From the NCBI RefSeq assembly GCF_021223605.1, contig NZ_CP075175.1:4109501-4173500 (forward strand): 64,000 nt of DNA, in the 5' to 3' direction. Shown one piece after another: positions 52,080-61,792 of this stretch. A program made the translations under genes and the position numbers. Source of the DNA: Paenibacillus sp. 481. Its GTDB lineage: Bacteria; Bacillota; Bacilli; Paenibacillales; Paenibacillaceae. Within the stretch, counting starts at the first letter, position 1; each line of letters starts with the position of its first letter. Under the pieces are notes generated by a model that had not been told where the DNA came from, ran no database searches, and saw only the letters and a program-made list of their open reading frames with translations.

Positions 52080-53693
52080 TTATTGATTGACGACTCCGAG
52101 CTGTTCTCGTGGCTGTGATGAACGATGCTTAATTTCCTTGCCGATCAAAGAGTAGCGAATACTATCCACAAGTGCTTCCCAGCTAGCTTCGATTACATTC
52201 GAAGACACTCCGATTGTACTCCATTTGTTGTCTGTATCTGAAGACTCAATCAAGACACGTACTTTTGCTGCGGTCGTATCATTATCATCGAGTACGCGTA
52301 CTTTATAGTCTGTTAAATGCATTTGCTCAATAAATGGGTAATATTTCACGAGTGCTTTACGCAGTGCAGTGTCCAAGGCGTTGACTGGACCATTGCCTTC
52401 TGCTGCCATGTAGACAGTCTCATTATCAATATGCAGCTTAACAATTGCTTCGGAGCGAACAGCGCAATCGGCTGATTTTTCAACGAGTATTTTAAAAGAT
52501 TCAAAAGTAAATGGCTCTATACTCATTCCGGTCGCTTGACGAAGCAACAGCTCCAATGAAGCGTCGGCACCTTCAAATTGATAGCCTTGATGCTCCATTT
52601 GTTTAATTCGGTCAATAATAGTACGTGTTTCCGGATTCGAGGCATCCAGTTCATAGCCAAGCTGCTGTGCTTTCGACAATACATTGCTCTGGCCTGCGAG
52701 TTCCGAGATCAGGATACGCTGCTTATTGCCCACAAGTTCAGGCTCAATATGTTCGTACGTGCGCGAATCTTTCATGATAGCAGATACGTGAATTCCACCT
52801 TTATGGGCAAAGGCCGCATGACCTACATATGGCTGATTAACCGGCATATGTACATTGGCGATTTCGCTGACATAGTGGGCGGTATTCGTTAGCTCACGAA
52901 TATGGTCACTGTGCATGCAATCATATCCCATTTTTAGCTGTAGATTTGGTATAATAGAACATAAGTTTGCATTTCCGCATCGTTCTCCGTAACCGTTAAT
53001 CGTACCTTGCACCTGATCGACGCCAGCTTCAACAGCGGCTAACGTATTGGCGACAGCAAGCTCGCAGTCATTATGGGTATGGATACCGAGTGGTGTGGTG
53101 ACGGATTGACGCACTGAAGTGACAATGCAGCTAATTTCATTAGGCAGCGTGCCGCCGTTCGTATCGCACATGACGACCCAGTCAACGCCTGCTAGTTGAG
53201 CGCTTCGTAGCACTTCTAATGCGTATTGTGGATTGTGTTTGTAGCCGTCGAAAAAGTGTTCGGCATCCAGCATAACTTCCAGTCCAGCCCGCTTTAGATA
53301 AGCGATCGAATCGGAAATCATAGCTAAGTTCTCCTCTAGCGATGTTTGCAGTGCGGTGTGCACATGGAAATCCCAAGCTTTCCCGACTAATGTTGCAGCA
53401 GGAACACCTGCTTCTATTATTCGCTGTAAGTTTGCATCGTGCTCAGCCAGTGAGTTTTTGCGGCGGGTACTGCCGAATGCGGTCAACTTGGAGTTCCATG
53501 AGTACGACTTCACCCGTTTAAAGAACTCAATATCCTTGCCGTTACTGCCTGGAATGCCGCCTTCGATGTAATGGACACCTAAGGCATCCAACTTGCGAGC
53601 GATTTTAAGTTTATCGTCGGCGGACAGGCTGATTCCTTCGCCTTGCGTACCATCGCGCAGCGTCGTATCAAAGATGGAGATCGTTCTGGACAT
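52080..53693 (-). CDS. cimA: (R)-citramalate synthase
   Basis: 537 residues. The DRE-TIM motif FDTTLRDGTQGEG near residue 10 and the GIHTHNDCELAVANTLA segment give a homocitrate/isopropylmalate synthase fold; length and the C-terminal LeuA-like regulatory domain (about 400-537) with CimA-type sequence point to citramalate synthase, which condenses pyruvate and acetyl-CoA for isoleucine synthesis. Start 53693 is 11 bases behind GAGGAGG; ATG 53702 is too close to that site. LeuA-like activity cannot be excluded. Single gene. Confidence 0.92.
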   Translation of the reverse strand: MSRTISIFDTTLRDGTQGEGISLSADDKLKIARKLDALGVHYIEGGIPGSNGKDIEFFKRVKSYSWNSKLTAFGSTRRKNSLAEHDANLQRIIEAGVPAATLVGKAWDFHVHTALQTSLEENLAMISDSIAYLKRAGLEVMLDAEHFFDGYKHNPQYALEVLRSAQLAGVDWVVMCDTNGGTLPNEISCIVTSVRQSVTTPLGIHTHNDCELAVANTLAAVEAGVDQVQGTINGYGERCGNANLCSIIPNLQLKMGYDCMHSDHIRELTNTAHYVSEIANVHMPVNQPYVGHAAFAHKGGIHVSAIMKDSRTYEHIEPELVGNKQRILISELAGQSNVLSKAQQLGYELDASNPETRTIIDRIKQMEHQGYQFEGADASLELLLRQATGMSIEPFTFESFKILVEKSADCAVRSEAIVKLHIDNETVYMAAEGNGPVNALDTALRKALVKYYPFIEQMHLTDYKVRVLDDNDTTAAKVRVLIESSDTDNKWSTIGVSSNVIEASWEALVDSIRYSLIGKEIKHRSSQPREQLGVVNQ

Positions 53694-53872
53694 GAATTGC
53701 ATTACCTCCTCAAATGGGTATGGAAAGCAGCACATAGGATGAAACTGGAAGCAATTTTTTTCTATTATAGCACTGCTTTCACTGTTGTATAGGGGTAATT
53801 TGAATGGATAGTATCAATATATGACAATCTTTCAACGAGTCGTCAAAAATGTTGAGCATGGGAGGGGAAATT

Positions 53873-55180
53873 GTGAGGGATCAAGAATCGTCCGAAAATG
53901 AGGTGTCCCGTTATTATCCGACGAAAGGCCGTGTTGTGCTGCATGTCGATATGAATGCCTTTTATTGTTCTGTGCATGAAGCTGAACAGCCGGAACGATA
54001 TCGAAATCAGCCAACTGCGGTTGCGGGCAGCATGGAGCAGCGTAAGGGCATCATAGTTACGTGCTCCTATGCAGCGCGAAGCTTAGGCATACGTACAGGG
54101 ATGCATGTGAAGCAGGCCATGCGTCTTTGCCCACAATTGATCCTAATCCGGCCTGACTTTCATCTATACCGCCAATACTCGCTTGCTTTTCTCGAAATTG
54201 CACGCTCGTATACACCGCTCGTGGAAGCCGTATCGATTGATGAATGCTACATGGATATTACAGGCTCGAAAACATTTGGTACGCCCATGCAAATTGTCGA
54301 GCAATTGCAGCATCGCATACGTGAGCAGTTATCTTTACCATGCTCGATCGGAATTGCGCCTAACAAATTGTTAGCCAAGATGGCTTCCGATATGAAAAAG
54401 CCGAATGGCATTACGATATTGCGTATGCGTGATATGCCGCAGCTCTTGTGGAACAAGCCATGTGGCGATTTGTTCGGCATTGGCCATAAGACCGCGGAAA
54501 AGCTCACACGCATCGGAATTCGGACGATAGGTGAACTGGCGCATGCGGAGGAAGCGCGACTCGTTGCGATATTTGGCGTTCTGGGCCATTGGATGAAGCA
54601 AGCGGCGAATGGTCAGGATCATGCAGCCGTAAAGCCAGAACGGGAACAAAGCAAGTCCATTGGTCATACGACGACTTTGCCCCAAGATGTGGTGGCGAAG
54701 GATGAGGTGCGCCGTGTATTACTTAACCTAACCGATCAAGTTGCACGCCGGATCAGGCGGCAAAAATTAATGGCGCAGACGGTACAACTTACGGTTCGTG
54801 ACCCGGAAATGAAGACGATTACCCGCTCGATAACGCTACCATCGCCGACAGATGACGCGGCAATTCTATTAAAAGAAGCGTGGAAATTATATGAGCGTCA
54901 TTGGGCAGCAGGGAAACCGATTCGTTTGCTCGGTGTTGCGGGTCAGAATCTAGTGTCTCAAGAAGCAGCTGCTGTGCAGATGGATCTGTTTGAATATGAA
55001 CATCAACCTAAGAAAGATAAACTGATTCAGACTGTCGATCATATCCGTGATAAATACGGTGAGAATGCCCTAATCACGCTAGGAATGATTGGGGATGATC
55101 CTTCTACGCTGCTGCGAAATCATCGGGTGCGAGGAACATCGCTGCAAACCGACTTTTTACGAGACGAAGGTCCGCTATGA
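53873..55180 (+). CDS. dinB: DNA polymerase IV (Y-family)
   Basis: 435 residues. Catalytic Asp in HVDMNAFYCSVHEAE (near residue 28), the second acidic pair in SIDECYMD (near 122), and HhH region near 180. A QMDLF sliding-clamp-binding motif lies near 371, inside the C-terminal tail. It copies damaged DNA. GTG start behind GGGAGGGG; an in-frame ATG at 53849 gives eight extra residues. Error-prone polymerase of the DinB/YqjH type. Confidence 0.94.
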   Translation: MRDQESSENEVSRYYPTKGRVVLHVDMNAFYCSVHEAEQPERYRNQPTAVAGSMEQRKGIIVTCSYAARSLGIRTGMHVKQAMRLCPQLILIRPDFHLYRQYSLAFLEIARSYTPLVEAVSIDECYMDITGSKTFGTPMQIVEQLQHRIREQLSLPCSIGIAPNKLLAKMASDMKKPNGITILRMRDMPQLLWNKPCGDLFGIGHKTAEKLTRIGIRTIGELAHAEEARLVAIFGVLGHWMKQAANGQDHAAVKPEREQSKSIGHTTTLPQDVVAKDEVRRVLLNLTDQVARRIRRQKLMAQTVQLTVRDPEMKTITRSITLPSPTDDAAILLKEAWKLYERHWAAGKPIRLLGVAGQNLVSQEAAAVQMDLFEYEHQPKKDKLIQTVDHIRDKYGENALITLGMIGDDPSTLLRNHRVRGTSLQTDFLRDEGPL

Positions 55181-55216
55181 GAAGCATTTTCAATTAATAA
55201 AAAAGATGGAAATCGT

Positions 55217-55245
55217 TTGAATTTGGCGACTTTTTGTATTATATT
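55217..55245 (+). promoter_or_regulatory. Sigma-A-like promoter of the ferredoxin gene
   Basis: TTGAAT and TATATT with a 17-base spacer, about 52 bases before the ferredoxin start. Confidence 0.6.
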
Positions 55246-55293
55246 TGATACGGAGGAACCAAGAAGATCTGTACGTTTACAGGAGGGAACTAA

Positions 55294-55530
<237 letters not shown>

Positions 55531-55565
55531 TCTGCCTCATAGAGATAGCAAATTAGAGAGAGAAC

Positions 55566-55592
55566 AATCCCCGCTTCGTGCGGGGATTTTTT
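55566..55592 (+). terminator. Terminator after the ferredoxin gene
   Basis: AATCCCCGC, TTCG-type loop, GCGGGGATT, then T-run. Confidence 0.9.
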
Positions 55593-55630
55593 ATTTTGTC
55601 AAAACCTATAAAATGTTCACCGATACTAAA

Positions 55631-55659
55631 TTGCAAGTAATCGTGTATCGTTCTACAAT
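55631..55659 (+). promoter_or_regulatory. Sigma-A-like promoter of the cyclase gene cluster
   Basis: TTGCAA and TACAAT with a 17-base spacer; predicted start near 55666, about 90 bases before the cyclase ATG. Confidence 0.6.
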
Positions 55660-55754
55660 AAAGTCTACATGAACTATCATTCCGGGTGACGCCTGTCGTG
55701 TGAGGGAAAAATTGTCATTACATACTCCAGAGCAAACCGATTAAGGAGGAACGA

Positions 55755-57707
55755 ATGCTAAAAAAAGCGGTTCCTTTATTTATTGTCGTCGTGGTGTTCC
55801 TATTTACGACCATGCTTTATACGATAGGGACAGGCGGCCCCTTTTACATGGAAGAGCAAATTCTTCGGGATGCGCTCCGCTCGAAGAGTGGTGTCGAGCA
55901 AATGCCGGATGACCGAATCAAGATCATTGCCATAGATGATCATTCGCTGGCACAGCTAGGTCCGTTTCCGTGGGATCGCGCTGTGTATGCTCAGCTCACT
56001 GAGAAGCTGATGAAGGCAGGCGCACGTGCTGTTGCGCTTGATTTGCTGTTTATTGAGCCAGCAACGGACATTAAGAACGATAAGGCAATATCTGAACAAG
56101 TGAACAAATATGAACAAGTATTTTTGCCTGTTCAAGTTGTCCTTAGAGCGTTGCAAAAAGAAACGGAAAAGTTGCAAATCAAGCGTGTTGATAGGCCTTC
56201 ACATCAAATTTCTGTCCCAGAGTCACAGCTAGGTCATGTTAACGTCATGCCTGACCAAGATGGCGTGATCAGGAAGATGATGCTTGGCTTGCCTGATGAG
56301 CAAGGCCGAATGATACCTTCACTTGGCGTGCTGACAGCCAATCAATTGTTGCCGCCTTCCCAGCAAATCAAATGGGATGAGCAACAGGGGGTATGGCTGC
56401 GTGGTGCGGAAGTTATTCCGACGAATGCAAGACATCAAGTGACAATCGACTATTTCTCCTCACCTTATGGTTATGACGAAGATAGCTTATCTGGCTACGA
56501 TCGTCAGTCGTTTGTGGATGTTTATTCAGGCACGATTGATCCGGCTTACTATAAGGATACAGTCGTCCTAATCGGTGCGTATGCAACATCACTAAGTGAT
56601 CGGCATATGACTACGGTTAGTCGCTCAATGCCGCTGTACGGGGTTGAGATTCATGCCAACATTGTACAGAATTTATTGGAAGGCCGATTTTATCATGAAG
56701 CTGCATTAGGTTGGTCTTTATGTGCTTTGTTGCTAAGCGTAGCTGTTGCGGTATGGTGCGCATCTTCGATCCGAGGCGCAAGAAGTGTATTTTTTTCCAT
56801 TGTATTAATTGGATTATACACGATCATTTGGATCTTTGCCTACTCGCTCGGTTCCGTCTTTATCCCATACGTGTATGCCTTAATCGGTATGGTGCTCGGT
56901 TATGCGTTGATGTCTGCCTATCGAAATGGTGAAGATCGACAAGCGCGCAAACAAGTCGTAGATATATTTGGTCGCTATGTTTCACCTGCTGTTGTTAATG
57001 AATTGCTTTGTTCGGAAGAGCCGTTACGTGCAGGTGGTACAAGACAAGATGTAACGATTATGTTTATCGATATACGAGGATTTACGCCATTGGCAGAAGG
57101 GCTTGATCCTGAACGAACCCTTGCGCTGTTAAATCGTTATTTGCACGTATGTGCAGAGACGGTATTTCAAAATCACGGCACATTGGATAAGTTTATGGGG
57201 GATGGAGTAATGGCGATATTTGGCGCGCCTAATCGATTGGATCATCATGAACGACATGCTGTACAAGCAGCTTTGGAATTACAGGAGCGCTCCAAACCAC
57301 TTTGCGCAGAGCTAGAAGCTGAGTTTGGAGTATCGGCACGTTTCGGCATTGGAATTCAGAGCGGCGAAGCGGTAGTGGGAAACATTGGATCGGAAACCTT
57401 GCGCTTGGACTACACGGCAATTGGTGATACGGTCAACGTAGCTGCTCGTCTTGAGTCACAGGCCAAGCCAGGACAAATTCTTGTGGGCGAGGAAACGCAA
57501 AGACGTATTTGTGATGAATACAAGACGTTGTCGCTTGGGCGGATGATGCTGAAAGGGAAGACGATGATGATTTCGGTATTCGAGCTGCTGCCAACAAATA
57601 CGAGCGAGCAAGAGCGCGAGCTGATGAGTGGGCAACACGATGGAAAAAATGATAGGCAAATGGATACACCACTATCAGGACAGAACGAACAGCATAACGA
57701 TGGGTGA
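55755..57707 (+). CDS. CHASE2-domain class III adenylate cyclase
   Basis: 650 residues. A membrane helix (8-27) is followed by an extracytoplasmic CHASE2 sensor domain (about 35-300), three more helices (about 315-395) and a C-terminal class III nucleotide cyclase domain. Its metal Asp residues are in FIDIRGFT (near 438) and DKFMGDG (near 482, with the Lys of the adenine pocket); YTAIGDTVNVAARLE (near 552) holds the transition-state Asn and Arg. All catalytic residues look intact, so it should make cAMP. The C-terminal tail is Gln/Asp rich. Start behind AAGGAGG. First of four co-directional genes. Confidence 0.93.
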   Translation: MLKKAVPLFIVVVVFLFTTMLYTIGTGGPFYMEEQILRDALRSKSGVEQMPDDRIKIIAIDDHSLAQLGPFPWDRAVYAQLTEKLMKAGARAVALDLLFIEPATDIKNDKAISEQVNKYEQVFLPVQVVLRALQKETEKLQIKRVDRPSHQISVPESQLGHVNVMPDQDGVIRKMMLGLPDEQGRMIPSLGVLTANQLLPPSQQIKWDEQQGVWLRGAEVIPTNARHQVTIDYFSSPYGYDEDSLSGYDRQSFVDVYSGTIDPAYYKDTVVLIGAYATSLSDRHMTTVSRSMPLYGVEIHANIVQNLLEGRFYHEAALGWSLCALLLSVAVAVWCASSIRGARSVFFSIVLIGLYTIIWIFAYSLGSVFIPYVYALIGMVLGYALMSAYRNGEDRQARKQVVDIFGRYVSPAVVNELLCSEEPLRAGGTRQDVTIMFIDIRGFTPLAEGLDPERTLALLNRYLHVCAETVFQNHGTLDKFMGDGVMAIFGAPNRLDHHERHAVQAALELQERSKPLCAELEAEFGVSARFGIGIQSGEAVVGNIGSETLRLDYTAIGDTVNVAARLESQAKPGQILVGEETQRRICDEYKTLSLGRMMLKGKTMMISVFELLPTNTSEQERELMSGQHDGKNDRQMDTPLSGQNEQHNDG

Positions 57708-57836
57708 ATTCACATTACTTTACGTTTCATGCCAGCTTGCAACAAACGTTCAGAACGATTTATGTGCACAATTTGTTAAAAAGTGCTGATTTAAAATCGT
57801 ATTTCAACCGATAAAGAAATTGAGAGGAGGATGAAA

Positions 57837-59870
57837 GTGAAGCGAATAAGTATGGTATTGTTGGCTGCGCTGTTCATATTTGTCTCACTCGTACCGGCTG
57901 GTCTCGTACAAGCAGCAAATAAAGCTGTACGTGTGGCGATCGTAAAAGAGTGGAAAGGAACAGCAACGGTTACGAAGACAGGTGGCGCAAAGCCATTAAA
58001 CGTGTTTAATAAGATGAGTATTAATCAGGGCGATACGATAGTGACTGGTCCGAAATCTCGCGTCGTGCTTCATCTCGTCGGCGGTGAGGAAGAGGATGAA
58101 TTAACGATAGGTGCGAACGCTAATGTCAGCTTTACGGAGCTAGAAAATGACGGAGGCGCGAAAACGAATATTGGGGTTCTAGCTGGTTCAGTCTGGGTCA
58201 AAGTGAAATCGATTGTTGGAGCCGATGACCGTTTTGAATTAGAGACGCCTACGGCTGTGATGGCCGTGCGCGGGACGCAATTTGGTGTTCAAGTACATCC
58301 AGAGGTCGGCTCGACAAAAGTGTCTGTGACAGCGGGTACTGTACGTGTTACGTATCCGGTTGATCAGGTGCCGATAACGATGGGTGTAGAGCCACAGGTG
58401 AGCAAAAAGACTGAGGATAGCCGACGTTCTGGCGATTCTCAAATGATATCTTTAGCACAGACAGATGTATATCCTGCCCAAGAGGTTGCTATCATACCTG
58501 TTTTATTAGGCGGTGTGATACCCGTACAAGGAAATGCGACCGAGATCATTCAAGCGTACACCAACGTGCAAACGTTTGGCCTAACTGATCCTGCAATAAT
58601 AAGGGCAATGGCAGCTGGCTATAGTGATGCGATGCAAGAAAATGAGCAATTATTTCAATCGTGGAAAAATCATAAATGCGTTTCATCATCGGCAGGTGCA
58701 GCGGAGTCTTGCGCTGCTTTAACGACGTACAAGCAATTAGGCGGTACGAAGGAAGATGAGGTAGCTTTGCTATCGCGAACGATGCACAATATTGGTGCTG
58801 TTGTGGGAGAGGCCGTAGGTGTTTCTCTGAAAAAAGGCAACATAAAAGAGGGAGAATTATTAGCTCTTTTGCGCAATAGTTCGAAGTATAAATTAAGCTG
58901 GTGGAACGATGCGGCCACAATGAAACTTGCCGCTTCAGAGCAGCAATTGCAGCAACGCATGGAGCTGCGTTTAGCGAAGAGTATAGAGGAAGCCGCTCAA
59001 AAAGAGCCGTTCTCGCAAGCGCAAAAAGATAAAATAAAGCTTGAAGCAGAGGCGCGGAAACAGAAGCAGGAACAGTTGAATGTGGAAGCACAGAAGCAGC
59101 TTGAGCACAAGTATGCAGAAAGTTTGTCTCCTGAAGGGAAGCAGAAATTTAAGTCCGATCATGTGGAACGTCGAACGGAAACGTGTGAACATTCTTTGAA
59201 GACAATGAGTTGCTCTGATTCTACGAAAAAGAATCCGAATGAGGGCAATGTGGTTGTAGGGGGAGGCGGCTCAGGTGGTAATTCTGGTGGCAATCCAAAT
59301 CCGGGTAAACCTGATCCTGGTGGCAACCCGGGTGGTCCAGATCCAAGCAAACCTGATCCGAATAAGCCAGACCCGAATGTGCCCAAAGAGCAAGATGATG
59401 TTATTGAGCTTCATAGTACGGAACAGAAATTAACACCTAATCAATCCTTCACGGTAAATACGATTTTGAAAAGGTTTAAGACGGCTTTGCAAGTGGGTGC
59501 CGTTGAACTTACTGTGGACGTTACAGGTGCAAAAGTAGATACATCTAAATTGCAAGCGAACCCGTGGGATTATCGCCACGGCGGCGGTAAATTTATCATT
59601 GCAAAGCATGCTGCAGACTATGCGGGCAGCAACAGTGTTGATCAGATCGTAACAACGAATCAGCGTGTGACGTATCGTCTGATGGTGACGCAATCTGGTG
59701 ATGTCACATTAAAAAGTGATGATCAGTTATTATCGATTCCTTTTGTCGCAGATAGCTCATTTAATGAAGTGATTGTGACGATTACGAACGTGCAATTGTA
59801 TGATGGCAACGGTAACGCCATTATGTTTAACAAGCCGAAAGAACCGCTTAAAATTCCGCTGAAACCTTAA
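57837..59870 (+). CDS. Secreted FecR-domain protein with Pro/Gly linker and cohesin-like C-terminus
   Basis: 677 residues. Signal peptide 1-27 (VQAAN cleavage site), FecR domain about 45-170 (GDTIVTGPKSRVVLHL, ETPTAVMAVRGTQFGV), then a helical Gln/Lys-rich region (about 360-450), a Gly/Pro/Asp linker with repeated KPDP units (about 460-510), and a beta-rich C-terminal domain (about 520-677) similar in pattern to cohesin. There is no membrane segment besides the signal, so it is not an anti-sigma regulator. GTG start at 57837 (GGAGG six bases upstream); ATG 57831 abuts the site. Lies 129 bp after the cyclase. Confidence 0.8.
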   Translation: MKRISMVLLAALFIFVSLVPAGLVQAANKAVRVAIVKEWKGTATVTKTGGAKPLNVFNKMSINQGDTIVTGPKSRVVLHLVGGEEEDELTIGANANVSFTELENDGGAKTNIGVLAGSVWVKVKSIVGADDRFELETPTAVMAVRGTQFGVQVHPEVGSTKVSVTAGTVRVTYPVDQVPITMGVEPQVSKKTEDSRRSGDSQMISLAQTDVYPAQEVAIIPVLLGGVIPVQGNATEIIQAYTNVQTFGLTDPAIIRAMAAGYSDAMQENEQLFQSWKNHKCVSSSAGAAESCAALTTYKQLGGTKEDEVALLSRTMHNIGAVVGEAVGVSLKKGNIKEGELLALLRNSSKYKLSWWNDAATMKLAASEQQLQQRMELRLAKSIEEAAQKEPFSQAQKDKIKLEAEARKQKQEQLNVEAQKQLEHKYAESLSPEGKQKFKSDHVERRTETCEHSLKTMSCSDSTKKNPNEGNVVVGGGGSGGNSGGNPNPGKPDPGGNPGGPDPSKPDPNKPDPNVPKEQDDVIELHSTEQKLTPNQSFTVNTILKRFKTALQVGAVELTVDVTGAKVDTSKLQANPWDYRHGGGKFIIAKHAADYAGSNSVDQIVTTNQRVTYRLMVTQSGDVTLKSDDQLLSIPFVADSSFNEVIVTITNVQLYDGNGNAIMFNKPKEPLKIPLKP

Positions 59871-59892
59871 GGAAAGTGAAGGGGAACGAAAT

Positions 59893-61722
59893 ATGGGTCC
59901 ATACATAAATAAAACATACAGATCATGGCTAGCGTCCACAATAGCCATTACCCTCGTCTACAGCGGTGTAGGCGCAGGAATTGTAGCGGCGTCTGCAAAA
60001 AAAGAGATACCGCATAATGCACCAGCGGTCGCAACGAAATCTGCCGCAACGAACGTGTCGACAAGTGCTACACAATCGCCGGAATCGGCACGAAGCGGTG
60101 GACAAACATCTGATGCACAACTGAGCAAGGCTTCTTCACGTGCATTCGAATCTTTTCGCTCACCTGCATTTGAACTTGCAACTTGGTTGCGTGCGCCGTT
60201 TTGGTATGAAGTTGTGCAATGGTCGGGCAGCGGCATTTCAGGAATGAGCGACGGATTGGGCACTCACGCTCAGTATCGCTTTCCGGCAAGTCTGGTTGTA
60301 AATAGCGAGGGGCATTTAATCGTTGCCGATTCTCGCAATCACCGCCTTCGCTCGATCGACCAGAGTGGTCAGACGAAGACGATAGCCGGAGCTTTCATAG
60401 AGGAAGCGTCGTCAGCACAGCCACAAGGTGGGTGGCATGACGGAGATGCCACATCCTCTTTACTTAATGAGCCGAGCGGATTAGCGGCAGACGGTCAAGG
60501 CCATCTATATGTCGCGGACAGTGGCAATCATGTCATTAGGAAGCTAAGCAAGGATGGCAAGATGACTACCATTGCTGGTGACGGACTGGCGGGCTGGAAG
60601 GATGGTGCAGGTAAAGAAGCACAATTCAACTACCCGCGGGCTGTAACGATTAGCGCAGATGGTACGTTATACGTAGCAGATACACTTAACCATGTTATTC
60701 GGATGGTCGATAACAACGGTCAGGTGACGACTTTAAATGCACGGTCCAAGCGTATTGTAGAATACGTGCCAGGTGCGATTTCTGCTGCTGGCGATTACCG
60801 TGACGGCAAGCTAAGCGAAGCTTTATTTAACGAGCCGTCGGCGCTCGCGTGGGACAAGCAAGGGCGACTTCTCGTCAGCGATACCGGGAATAATCGGATA
60901 CGTGCCATTGACTTGAGCGCTGGAACGGTAGAGACGATTGCGGGAGCTGCTCCTAAGTATGCTTCAAATGCGTTATATGCTGAGGGAAGCTATAAAGATG
61001 GTAGCGCCTTAACAGCGTCGTTTAACCACCCAGCTGGGTTAGCTGTGACACAGGAGGGTGGCATCGTCGTTGCGGACCGTTGGAATCATTCAATTCGTTA
61101 CATAATGAATGGACAAGTATACACGATTGCAGGCAAAGGAAGCCAAGATGGCAAGTGGAACGGCTTGGCGAGTGAAGCTCGTTTCCACGAGCCCGTAGCC
61201 GTAGCTGTATTGCCTAACGGCTCGATCGCAGTAGCGGACGGATTCAACAATGCGATTCGCCTCTTGTATCGTTATGAGCTGCCAGTGGACTTGAAACACG
61301 CGCCGCCAAAAGAGGCTGCAATGGTATATAACCGTCAAGTAGCAGGGCAAGATGCTGCACCGTTCAAAGACAAAGAAACGTTGCTCATATCGCTGCGAGG
61401 AATGGAACATATCACGCAATTTCGTACCGTGTGGACGCCTGAACGGCAAGAAGCGCGTCTTATTATGGGCGAAACAAGCTACCTTTTACGTGCAGGACAC
61501 ACAGATGTGCAAAAGATAGAGCAGGGTAGGCAGACAAGCTTAACGCTGTCGGCGGCACCTGTAATCCGTGACGGTCGTCTATTTGTGCCAGCTCCTTTCT
61601 TTACAGAGCAACTTGGCTTTGATATTCGCTGGCTGCCTGAGCAGCGTGCTCTAATCGTACGCGATAAGCTGCACGTTCGATATACAAACAGACAATCGCT
61701 GGCAACGTCGAATAATCCTTAG
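59893..61722 (+). CDS. Secreted NHL-repeat protein with a Cu-amine-oxidase-N-like domain
   Basis: 609 residues. Signal peptide or anchor at 12-34, Ser/Ala/Thr-rich stretch to about 85, five or six NHL repeats (about 115-425) with units such as GLAADGQGHLYVADSGNHVIRK, each with the YVADS/VADTLNH pattern, which should form a beta-propeller. The C-terminus (about 465-600) has the RDGRLFVPAPFFTEQLGFDI motif of copper amine oxidase N-terminal-like domains common in Paenibacillus surface proteins. Start 22 bp after the FecR gene, behind AAGGGGAACG; co-transcription is very likely. Ligand unknown. Confidence 0.8.
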   Translation: MGPYINKTYRSWLASTIAITLVYSGVGAGIVAASAKKEIPHNAPAVATKSAATNVSTSATQSPESARSGGQTSDAQLSKASSRAFESFRSPAFELATWLRAPFWYEVVQWSGSGISGMSDGLGTHAQYRFPASLVVNSEGHLIVADSRNHRLRSIDQSGQTKTIAGAFIEEASSAQPQGGWHDGDATSSLLNEPSGLAADGQGHLYVADSGNHVIRKLSKDGKMTTIAGDGLAGWKDGAGKEAQFNYPRAVTISADGTLYVADTLNHVIRMVDNNGQVTTLNARSKRIVEYVPGAISAAGDYRDGKLSEALFNEPSALAWDKQGRLLVSDTGNNRIRAIDLSAGTVETIAGAAPKYASNALYAEGSYKDGSALTASFNHPAGLAVTQEGGIVVADRWNHSIRYIMNGQVYTIAGKGSQDGKWNGLASEARFHEPVAVAVLPNGSIAVADGFNNAIRLLYRYELPVDLKHAPPKEAAMVYNRQVAGQDAAPFKDKETLLISLRGMEHITQFRTVWTPERQEARLIMGETSYLLRAGHTDVQKIEQGRQTSLTLSAAPVIRDGRLFVPAPFFTEQLGFDIRWLPEQRALIVRDKLHVRYTNRQSLATSNNP

Positions 61723-61792
61723 GAACTGAACTTATTATTGTAGTGATTGCCCGCCATACCGGCGATAACGAATGATGAAGGGAGGGAACAAG